Positions 56,698 through 64,000 of a stretch of 64,000 bases of DNA are shown piece by piece. The position numbers and the translations under genes were made by a program. Every line of letters begins with the position of its first letter. Position 1 is the first letter of the stretch. Source of the stretch: Moraxella bovoculi 237 (GTDB taxonomy: Bacteria > Pseudomonadota > Gammaproteobacteria > Pseudomonadales > Moraxellaceae); assembly GCF_000696305.2 (NCBI RefSeq), contig NZ_AOMT01000026.1, positions 124,001-188,000 on the forward strand, read 5' to 3'. The notes under the pieces are model-generated. The model saw only the letters and a program-made list of their open reading frames with translations. It made no database searches and was not told the origin of the DNA.

Positions 56698-57602
56698 TTA
56701 TTTTAATTGTTGCCCAATTTGGCGAATGTGTTCTACGCCAATCCCACAGCACCCACCAATCACGCTTGCCCCCGCATGTTTGCCCATTTTGTCGCCCATG
56801 CCAAATAGCCCAATGGGTGCAAATCATCACGCAACTCATCGATTTGTTCGTTGGCAGAGTCTGTTTCGTCTTGGGGTTTGAAGGCATTGGCATACGCCCT
56901 AAAAGCGAATTTTTTGGCGGTGTTGGCAAGCATTTGGGCGGTAATAAGCAGGGCGGTGTCAATCACTTCTGGTTGTGAGCAGTTGAACAAAATGGCATCA
57001 ATCCGAGCGTCAAGGGCAAGCATGGCAGATATGGCGTCCTGCACGCTCTCGCCTGAGCGTAGGCATGACGTGTCTGTGCTGGTCGCTGTGTCATCAAGGG
57101 TAAACGACACCCAAATTTGTCGGTCGTGGGGCAGGCGTGCGATGAGTTCGGTAGGCTCGATGCTGCTGCTTTGGGTTTCTAGTAGCCAGATGTCGGCATG
57201 ATTTTTTAGTCCATTGATAAGCGGTGTGGCAAGTCTTTGTACTTGATTTTTTTCAAGCAAATCAGGGCGATACGAACCAAAAAAAAGGGGCGGAATAGAC
57301 CCTGCAACTTTGCCACGCCCCATATGGCGTAAGGCATTTTTGGCAAGCTGCCCTGCACACTCGGCAAGCAGTTGTGCGTCCTTGTCAAATCGCTCATCGC
57401 CAATATGAAACGGCACAATGGCGTAGCTGTTGGTCGTGATAACGTCCGCTCCTGCCTGCAAAAATTCTGTATGCACCTGTTCTGCTAGATGTGGCGTCTC
57501 AATTAAGGGCAGGGCAGACCATTTAGGCTGGCGAAAAGGGGCGTTTAGTCGCATAAGCTCACGGCTCATGCGACCGTAAAGTAGGGTAATGGGCGTAATC
57601 AT
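56698..57602 (-). pseudogene. mmuM: Homocysteine S-methyltransferase MmuM, C-terminal frameshift
   Basis: Methylates homocysteine with S-methylmethionine or SAM. The main frame (57602 to 56760) covers most of the barrel: LLYGRMSRELMR, GADVITTNSYAIVPFHIG, ILFNCSQPEVI with the first zinc cysteine. It then ends at WANMRGQA. An extra two bases at about 56775 shift the frame; without them the sequence reads WANAGASVIGGCCGIGVEHIRQIG and stops at 56698. The lost GGCC supplies two of the three zinc ligands, so the product should be inactive. Confidence 0.82.
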
Positions 57603-57783
57603 TCCAAAGATAAAAGGGTAAAAGGAGAATAAAGGGCGGTATTATGGCACAGCGGATAAGTTTTTCTTATAAGCTTATCAAGGATTAATATGAGAATGTT
57701 TACTGATTTTGGGTTTGTTATGAGACCATAAAAATAAAAAGCCGACAATTGTCTCTTTTCATATACTCTATTGATATCAAGGA

Positions 57784-58549
57784 TTATGCCAGCACACCCA
57801 TTACGCCAAAATAGCCCAAACGCAGCCCAAGCAGCACCAAGATCCATAAGATTATCTGGCGAAAAACACGCACCGGCAGATAGCGATTAATGCGTGCGCC
57901 AAGTGCCATAAATACGAAGGCAAGGGCGGTGATGATGCCAATCTGAGTCCAAACCTGTGTACTTAGTGCTGTTAATGCATCGAATAACACAACAAACTGC
58001 GCCACCTTACCCATGAAGAAACACAAATTCGCCACGCGGATGATGGTTTCTTTGTTGTCACTGATGGAGAGTAGATACATCATCATAACGGGTGCCATCG
58101 CATTGGTTGCTCCGCCCAAAAGACCGCCGAAGATGCCGACGATAACCATGTTGGTCTTGGTATTTTAGGACGATGGGGTGACCGCCCAAACTGGTGACGG
58201 CATACCATAGCACGACCAGTGTGAGCAGAATCATAAGATAGGCTTGATTCAGCCAAAGCAAAAGATAAGCGCCTGCCATGCCACCGGCAAGCCAGAGCAC
58301 AACGAGCTGCCAATAATTAACAAGATAATGACAGAAGTTATGGACGATGCCACGCCCTCCGATGAGCCATGCTGATAGATTTAAGATTGCTGTTGGAATC
58401 AGTACAAGGATGATCGCATCGGATAAGCTGTACGTGCCATTGATGGCGGCGATGGCGATGAGTGCAAATCCCATGCCGCTCACACCATGTAAAAGTCCTG
58501 CGAATGTTACTGCGCCAAAGAGTAACCACTGTGCATCCATAAGACCCAC
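57784..58549 (-). pseudogene. TSUP-family (TauE/SafE) permease, frameshifted
   Basis: Sulfite/sulfoacetate exporter-type membrane protein with about eight helices. The first half (MDAQWLLFGAVTFAGLLHGVSGMGFALIAI, first TSUP repeat) and second half (GIFGGLLGGATNAMAPVMMMYLL, second repeat) lie in different frames. The break is at about 58155-58170. Each TSUP repeat has its Gly-rich signature intact, so one indel explains it. Confidence 0.82.
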
Positions 58550-58716
58550 CTATATATAAAAGTTCTGCCATCAGCCAGCCTAAGCTGCTGCGAGAAAATG
58601 ACTAATTATAAAGGATTTTGCATGCAATAATAAAAATAAAACCATTGAATGATAGAAGCGCGTCTTTTATTGATCTTTAGATGAGTAAGTTTGCGTCATA
58701 AGCCGTGTAAAAACAC

Positions 58717-58744
58717 TTGCAAAATCTCAGAAATTTGATAAAAT
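58717..58744 (+). promoter_or_regulatory. Promoter of tRNA-Pro
   Basis: TTGCAA (58717-58722), 16-base spacer, TAAAAT (58739-58744), 13 bases before the mature tRNA. Confidence 0.6.
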
Positions 58745-58756
58745 GACAATCCTATT

Positions 58757-58833
58757 CGGGGTGTAGCGCAGCTTGGTAGCGCACTTGCATGGGGTGCAAG
58801 GGGTCGCGAGTTCGAATCCCGCCACTCCGACCA
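58757..58833 (+). tRNA. tRNA-Pro (anticodon GGG)
   Basis: A 77-base cloverleaf. Acceptor stem CGGGGTG pairs with CACTCCG (one G-T), the anticodon stem CTTGC/GCAAG closes loop ATGGGGT with anticodon GGG, the T arm has GTTCGAATC, and the CCA end is encoded (ACCA). Reads CCC/CCU proline codons. Followed by a strong terminator. Confidence 0.93.
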
Positions 58834-59275
58834 TTAAATAATCAAGGGCTGTCCCCCATCGTACGACAGCCCTTGATTTTTATAGGATTTAAGCCCTTTT
58901 CTTGTCTTTGGCTGTCCGTCATAATCTATTGCTATCCATGAATTTTGTTGGTGTTATTGTTGGTATTTGAGTTCATCCTTAACATACATCAGCGCATCAT
59001 AAATCACACCTTTTTCTTATAAATAAAAACCACCTTAGATAAATGTAGTTGGTGTTTTAAACATCTAAACTTGTTACTTCTACAAGAAGGTATTTTTCAT
59101 TTCATCATTGATGATTTAATTTATCAATGTTCTCGCCTTTTGGCTCGCCACAAAATAACCATGACTGCAAAACTGCTTTGAATAAAATAAACAACGGTTG
59201 GCATAACAATAAATGGACTATACACACAGACATTTCGCCAAAATATCATGCTTTCATATTCTTTTATTTTATTAT
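58834..59275. other. 442-base stretch without a convincing gene
   Basis: Begins with the tRNA terminator; the rest is AT-rich and non-coding on both strands by eye. A + frame at 59127-59357 overlaps the end of the Lon-like gene and is Phe/Ser/His-rich, so it is treated as a shadow. No integrase or att repeat could be demonstrated next to the tRNA. Confidence 0.4.
58840..58878 (+). terminator. Terminator after tRNA-Pro
   Basis: Perfect 14-bp stem AATCAAGGGCTGTC / GACAGCCCTTGATT, 11-base loop, T run. Confidence 0.9.
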
Positions 59276-61660
59276 TCATTTCTTGGCTTCATTATCATCA
59301 TCTTCCCATTGTATAAGCCGTTTTACGATTTTGCCAAATAGTGTATCTTTTTTATAATCGCCTTTTTTATTTTTATCATGAATCGGCATATCAGTCAAAA
59401 TAAACAACGCTTCATAAATGCTACTCACCGCATAAATATGAAACTCGCCACGCTCTACCGCCTCCACGACATTATCAGGGAGCATGAGCTGTCCGATGTT
59501 GGTTTTTGGGATAATCACGCCTTGCTCGCCGTTAAGCCCACGCTCAGCACAAGCGTCAAAAAAGCCAATGATTTTTTCGTTCACACCGCCAATCGCCTGA
59601 GCGTCCCCAAGCTGATTCATGGAGCCTGTGATTGCAAGTGATTGATTTATCGTCACATTTGCAAGGGCGGACAGTAGCACGGCACATTCGGCAAGCGTGG
59701 CACTGTCGCCGTCAATGCGGGCGTAACTTTGCTCAAAGGCAAGGCTTGCTGAGAAATTAAGCTCGGCAAATTGGCTAAATAATGAGCGTAAAAAGCTCGT
59801 CATGATAAGCATTCCCTTGGCGTGCAGACTTCCGCCAAGCTCCACGTCTCGCTCTATGTCTAGGATTTCGCCCGTGCCAAACTTAGGAGCGATGAGTGCG
59901 GTCAAGCGAGCAGGTAATCCAAATTCGCTGTCGGCATAGGCAATCACGGTCAAGGCGTTGATTTGTCCGACCACTTTTCCTGTGGTATTGATAAGCTGTT
60001 GTCCGTTTTGAATCTCTTGCCAATATAATTCCTTTAAATAGCCTTTACGTTCTTTAATGTCATCTAAGGCATTTTGGACGTGGGTTTTTTTAACAGTTTT
60101 GGCAATATTTTTATCATTGTTTTTATTATCAATATTATTAGAATGATTTAAATAAAACTGTCGTGCCGATTCTACCACAAGTTGTAATAATCTATCGCTG
60201 TGTAAATCCAATTTGTCTTTATCATCAGCATAGACAGACAACTCGTCCAATATCGCCCCAAAGGCGGTATTGTCAAATGTGGGCAATGCTTGTTTTTTTA
60301 TCATGTCAGCGATTTTACCAATGATAAATAATTCGCTGTCGTGATTGCGTGGTAAGGTGTCATTAAAATCGGCTCGGATTTTAAATAGGTTATTAAATTC
60401 AGGTTCAAATTCTAATAATTCATAATATAAATCAGGCTCGCCCAATAATATCACTTTTACCGATAATGGCGTGCTGTCAGGCGATAAAGATACTGAACCT
60501 GTTAGGGTTAGCATTTGTTCTAGGCTTGATATGCTTAGCGATTTTGATTGTAAGGCTCGCTTTAACCCTTGCCACGCATAGGGGTGCTCTAATAACGATG
60601 ACGCTTCTAATAATAAATATCCGCCATTGGCTTTATGTAACGCCCCTGCCCGTATCATGCTTGCGTCCGTTAAAATCGTGCCAAGCTGAGTGATGTATTC
60701 AATATGCCCCAACAGATTGGGGTGGGTTGGCATATCTTCAAAGACAATGGGCGAACCGCTATTTGGCGTATGGCTTACCGCCACATTGACATAGTAGCGG
60801 TTAGGGATATTTGCCGTTTTTACCATAAAGTCTTCATCATGCTCTACGATAAATAGGATATTTTTTATAATATCTTTTTGATAGTCGGTTAAATATTGGC
60901 TGATTTTTTTATCATGTTTATTATCATATTTTTTTAAAATTGGGGCAAATAATGGCGTGATGATTTTAATCAAAAGTGTTTCGTGAAGTTCGTCTATTTT
61001 TTGATTCACTTCATCATCTAAATTGTCCAATTCTATATTTATTTTGGTGAGTTTTTTTTGTAGTTTATCAAGGGCGGTATTGTTAATGGGTTTTTTGTCA
61101 TCGATGGGGGTAAATACTGCTTTTTGGTCGGCAGAGTGCAACAAGGTCAAATTATGACTTTTGGCGGTGGCGTTTATTTCATCAAGCAAATTTCTTTCTT
61201 GTTTTTGAGCGGATTGCTTAATGGTGGTAACGCTGTTTTGGTAACTGATACTATTAAATTTGGCGATGATTTTTTTATACAGGTCGTGCCAAAGTTTGTG
61301 CATGTCCTTGGCAAAAATCGCCCCTTGACCGCTTGGCAGGGTAAGTGCAATGGGGTGGCGGGGTGCGTCAAAATTATGCACATAGACCAAGTCGGGCGGG
61401 GTCGGCTCGTGTTTGGCACGCTCGGCAAGCAGACGTGTGATGAGCGTGCGTTTACCAAGCCCGTTTTCACCTACGGCAAAGACATGGTAGCCGTTTGCCT
61501 TGATGTCAAGGGCGGTCTGTATGGCATTGACGGCTCGGCGTTGCCCAAATTGGTGCAGTGCAGGGCGTGCGTGCGTGCTGTCGGGCGGTAGGGCGTGGGT
61601 GTCGGTGTAGCGTTTTAGGGCGGTGTGGGGCAGGCGGTAGGGGGCGAATTGGTCGGTCAT
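59276..61660 (-). CDS. Lon-like ATP-dependent protease (AAA_32/LonB-type)
   Basis: 794 residues. Walker A GENGLGKRT near residue 75; an unusual Lys/Asn-rich insertion (about residues 150-270); Walker B-like GGYLLLEASSLL; then a Lon-type protease domain with catalytic Ser in RIDGDSATLAE and Lys in IGGVNEKIIGFFDAC. It fits the Lon-related family of YcbZ/LonH-like proteins rather than classic Lon. Cytosolic substrates unknown. Divergent from rsmG. Confidence 0.9.
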   Translation of the reverse strand: MTDQFAPYRLPHTALKRYTDTHALPPDSTHARPALHQFGQRRAVNAIQTALDIKANGYHVFAVGENGLGKRTLITRLLAERAKHEPTPPDLVYVHNFDAPRHPIALTLPSGQGAIFAKDMHKLWHDLYKKIIAKFNSISYQNSVTTIKQSAQKQERNLLDEINATAKSHNLTLLHSADQKAVFTPIDDKKPINNTALDKLQKKLTKINIELDNLDDEVNQKIDELHETLLIKIITPLFAPILKKYDNKHDKKISQYLTDYQKDIIKNILFIVEHDEDFMVKTANIPNRYYVNVAVSHTPNSGSPIVFEDMPTHPNLLGHIEYITQLGTILTDASMIRAGALHKANGGYLLLEASSLLEHPYAWQGLKRALQSKSLSISSLEQMLTLTGSVSLSPDSTPLSVKVILLGEPDLYYELLEFEPEFNNLFKIRADFNDTLPRNHDSELFIIGKIADMIKKQALPTFDNTAFGAILDELSVYADDKDKLDLHSDRLLQLVVESARQFYLNHSNNIDNKNNDKNIAKTVKKTHVQNALDDIKERKGYLKELYWQEIQNGQQLINTTGKVVGQINALTVIAYADSEFGLPARLTALIAPKFGTGEILDIERDVELGGSLHAKGMLIMTSFLRSLFSQFAELNFSASLAFEQSYARIDGDSATLAECAVLLSALANVTINQSLAITGSMNQLGDAQAIGGVNEKIIGFFDACAERGLNGEQGVIIPKTNIGQLMLPDNVVEAVERGEFHIYAVSSIYEALFILTDMPIHDKNKKGDYKKDTLFGKIVKRLIQWEDDDNEAKK

Positions 61661-61748
61661 TGTTGTTATTAAAATATGAAAAAGGGATATTTTAACAGAT
61701 TAAAACGTGATAAAATAGGGGATTTGAAATTAACTTGACTTTATAACA

Positions 61749-62408
61749 ATGACTTATCATAAAATATCCGCCAATGCTGATGAATTTGCTCGTGAATTAG
61801 AGCGTGTCTCCGATAAGCTAAATTTAGTATTTAGTGAAGTGCAAATAAAACAACTGCTCGGCTATTTGGATAATCTTTTGCTTTGGACAAAGGCGTATAA
61901 TCTCACCGCCATTACCGCCCCAAAAGAGGCGTTTGTTAAGCATATTTTGGACTGTTTGGCAATCGTGGCGGATTTACCGTTTGCTGATAAATCAGGCATA
62001 AGCGTGCTAGATATCGGCACAGGGGCAGGTTTGCCATCTGTGATTATCGCCATCATGCGTCCCGATTGGCACGTTACCGCCCTTGACAGCAATGGCAAAA
62101 AGGTGCGATTTATCCGTCAAATGGTGGGCGAGTTGGGGCTTGCCAACGTCAATCCTGTGGCAAGTCGCATTGAGGATTTTGACGGGGGGTTTGATGTCAT
62201 TACGTCTCGGGCATTTGCCAGCCTTGATGATTTTGTCAATCTTGCCAAGCCCTATTTAAAGACGGACGGCGTGTTATATGCCATGAAAGGCAAAACACCA
62301 ACAAGCGAGGATGTGGTAAATTTGACAGATTGGCAAATTGAAGTCAAATCCATTTTTGTACCACAAATGAGCGACGAGCGGTGTGTGGTGTATTTGACAG
62401 CCAAATAA
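61749..62408 (+). CDS. rsmG: 16S rRNA (guanine527-N7)-methyltransferase
   Basis: Methylates G527 of 16S rRNA; loss gives low-level streptomycin resistance. 219 residues with LLLWTKAYNLTAITAP, SAM-binding VLDIGTGAGLPSV, VTALDSNGKKVRF and the VITSRAFASLDDF motif. First gene of the rsmG-parA-parB order that normally flanks oriC. Confidence 0.95.
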   Translation: MTYHKISANADEFARELERVSDKLNLVFSEVQIKQLLGYLDNLLLWTKAYNLTAITAPKEAFVKHILDCLAIVADLPFADKSGISVLDIGTGAGLPSVIIAIMRPDWHVTALDSNGKKVRFIRQMVGELGLANVNPVASRIEDFDGGFDVITSRAFASLDDFVNLAKPYLKTDGVLYAMKGKTPTSEDVVNLTDWQIEVKSIFVPQMSDERCVVYLTAK

Positions 62409-62438
62409 TAGTTAATATATTGATTTAAAAGGTATTTT

Positions 62439-63257
62439 ATGGAAATTATCGCAATCGCCAACCAAAAAGGCGGTGTGGGTAAGACAACGACCGCGGTGAA
62501 CCTTGCGGCGGCTTTATCCACCATCGGCAAAAAAAAGGTACTGCTCATTGATCTAGATCCACAAGGCAACGCCACAACGGGCGCGGGACTGGATAAGAAT
62601 GATTTGGGCAAAAGCATCGTCGATGTGCTGCTTGATGACACAAAAATCCATAAAGTCATTCAAAAAGACGCGCCTGCAGGGTTTGACATGGTTGGTGCTA
62701 ACCGAGATTTGGCAGGGATTGACGTGTCTTTGGCAGATGTGGAAGATGCGCCATTTTTATTAAAAAAAGCCATCAAAGCCGCCAAAAAGAGCGGAAAATT
62801 CGGCTACGATTATGTCATCATGGACTGCGCACCCAGCCTAAGCATGCTGACTGTGAATGCGTTTGCCGTCGCTAAGAATGTCATCATCCCGATGCAATGC
62901 GAATACTATGCACTAGAGGGTGTGGTTGATCTGATCGATACCATCAAGCGCCTAAAAGACATCAATCCTGACCTGCATGTGCGCGGTGTGGTGCGTACGA
63001 TGTTCGATGCACGCAACACTCTAGCACAAGACGTGTCTGCCGAGCTTGAAGGGTATTTTGGTGAATTATTGTACAAGACCGCCATTCCGCGCAGCGTACG
63101 TCTGGCTGAAGCACCGAGCTTTGGCCAATCGATTTTTGGTTATGAAAAATCATCCAAAGGTGCAATCGCTTATCATGCCTTAATGAATGAAGTCATCGAT
63201 CAAGCAGAGAAGCCTGAGTTGTTTAAGGCAAAAGTGCGTGCGCAGTTCGATTGGTAA
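62439..63257 (+). CDS. parA: Chromosome partitioning ATPase ParA (Soj)
   Basis: Walker-type ATPase that, with ParB and parS, moves the replication origin. 272 residues with deviant Walker A NQKGGVGKTTTAVNL, DLDPQGNATTG, VIMDCAPSLSML and PMQCEYYALEGVVDL. Short form without the N-terminal HTH of plasmid ParAs. Followed by parB after 96 bases. Confidence 0.96.
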   Translation: MEIIAIANQKGGVGKTTTAVNLAAALSTIGKKKVLLIDLDPQGNATTGAGLDKNDLGKSIVDVLLDDTKIHKVIQKDAPAGFDMVGANRDLAGIDVSLADVEDAPFLLKKAIKAAKKSGKFGYDYVIMDCAPSLSMLTVNAFAVAKNVIIPMQCEYYALEGVVDLIDTIKRLKDINPDLHVRGVVRTMFDARNTLAQDVSAELEGYFGELLYKTAIPRSVRLAEAPSFGQSIFGYEKSSKGAIAYHALMNEVIDQAEKPELFKAKVRAQFDW

Positions 63258-63353
63258 CTGACAATATCGGGCAAATTATGCTAAAATAGGGCGTTTGACT
63301 TTTATATATACTGGCTCATGGCGGGCGGTGCTTGGTTTGATTTGGGAAACATC

Positions 63354-64000
63354 ATGAAAAAACGTGGACTTGGCGATAAGCGTGGCTTAGATGCGCTGAT
63401 GGGCAACATAAAAAAAGAAAGACGAATTGCCACAGATGCTGGTGCCTTGATGGCAGCTGAAGAGACGGCTGCGCCTGTAGATGCCAAGGCGGATTTTAGC
63501 TTATTGGATGATGAGCAAAACATCAAATCCGTCGGTATCACCAAGAAAAAGCCCAATAAAAAATCAAAAGACAAGCCCGCTCAAGATGATAATGACGGCG
63601 AGCAAATCACGCTCGTACAAATCCACCCAAATCGCCTACAGTCAGGCAAATATCAACCACGTCGCGACATGAATGAAGAGGCGCTCAATGAGCTTGCCAA
63701 TTCGATCCGTCAGCATGGTGTGATGCAGCCGATCGTCATCCGTCCGCTGTTGTCTAATGAAGATAAGACGAGCGACACCGTTACACACGAGATCATCGCG
63801 GGTGAACGTCGTTGGCGCGCTGCTAAGATCGCAGGGCTGACCGAGATTCCTGCCATTGAGCGTGTTCTGTCAGATGAGATCGCCATTGCGTTGGCGCTGA
63901 TTGAGAACATTCAGCGTGAGGATTTGAATGTACTTGAGCAGGCGGCCGCCCTCCAAAGATTCCACACCGAATTTGGCATGAGCCATGCGATGATCGCTGA
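63354..64000 (+). CDS. parB: Chromosome partitioning protein ParB (partial)
   Basis: The first 215 codons; the gene continues past the window. Start at ATG 63354 (KKRGLGDKRGLDALMG, typical ParB opening). A basic, variable linker follows, then the conserved ParB/CTPase fold with SGKYQPRRDMNEEALNELANSI and box II-like GERRWRAAKIAGL, and the LIENIQREDLNVLEQAAAL segment leading to the HTH. No parS site (TGTTTCACGTGAAACA) was noticed in the window. Confidence 0.93.
   Translation, partial: MKKRGLGDKRGLDALMGNIKKERRIATDAGALMAAEETAAPVDAKADFSLLDDEQNIKSVGITKKKPNKKSKDKPAQDDNDGEQITLVQIHPNRLQSGKYQPRRDMNEEALNELANSIRQHGVMQPIVIRPLLSNEDKTSDTVTHEIIAGERRWRAAKIAGLTEIPAIERVLSDEIAIALALIENIQREDLNVLEQAAALQRFHTEFGMSHAMIA

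Noticed and set aside
58834-59275. Integrase remnant or att site next to tRNA-Pro
   Set aside because: No repeat of the tRNA 3' end was seen and no frame resembles an integrase.
59127-59357. 76-codon + strand frame
   Set aside because: Overlaps the end of the Lon-like gene and has low-complexity Phe/Ser/His content.

Overview
The window reads as chromosome of a gammaproteobacterium of the Moraxellaceae, most like Moraxella. This rests on gene content and order (the ndk-rlmN-pilF-ispG-hisS-yfgM-bamB-der block, lpxB-rnhB, glnK-amtB, rsmG-parA-parB), on AT-leaning intergenic DNA and on the protein sequences. No search was run, so the genus is an inference. The rsmG-parA-parB end suggests that oriC lies just beyond position 64000.

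Layout. 1-6.6 kb: start of a lactate-permease-like gene, a glutaredoxin-like protein, mtgA, ppk1-ychJ, a badly broken thiI, and xthA. 6.7-9.4 kb: FabR-like regulator, histidine-rich lipoprotein, ychF. 9.6-19.8 kb: the conserved housekeeping block, interrupted between ispG and hisS by an AT-rich gene for a putative PD-(D/E)XK nuclease with a HARE-HTH-like N-terminus (HrgA-like). 20-26.3 kb: the most interesting region, a probable copper-handling RiPP operon. It encodes a Cys-repeat precursor lipoprotein, an RclA-type flavoprotein, a rhodanese lipoprotein, a DUF2892 membrane protein, a DUF692 (MNIO) enzyme, its DUF2063 partner, a DoxX protein, an ECF sigma factor and a small zinc-finger anti-sigma factor. 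A good ECF-type promoter precedes the precursor gene, and a perfect 13-bp hairpin separates the precursor from the rest. 26.4-31.6 kb: rnhB-lpxB, glnK-amtB, a Smr protein and a frameshifted dedA. 32-38.6 kb: an outer-membrane barrel, a DMT transporter and a MacAB-type tripartite export operon. 38.8-48.5 kb: DAHP synthase, ispB, another DMT transporter, a DUF333 lipoprotein, a WG-repeat pseudogene, rep, a Gcr-type membrane protein and a TfoX-N protein. 48.7-58.5 kb: a decayed stretch with five broken genes (two old-yellow-enzyme oxidoreductases, an ArcD-like antiporter, mmuM and a TSUP permease), mixed with intact formaldehyde detoxification genes (frmA, fghA), a thioredoxin-like gene and an ArsR regulator. 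58.7-64 kb: tRNA-Pro(GGG), a Lon-like protease, rsmG, parA and the start of parB.

How the parts work together. The 20-26 kb operon fits known hvf/bufferin logic: an ECF factor switches on a secreted, cysteine-rich peptide that DUF692/DUF2063 enzymes modify to bind copper. RclA (its E. coli homologue is reported to reduce Cu(II)) and the rhodanese/DUF2892 pair would add redox and sulfur chemistry. Eight coding regions in the window carry frameshifts or stops while the essential genes are intact. That pattern favours real gene decay over poor sequence quality, although several lesions lie in homopolymers and need read-level checking.
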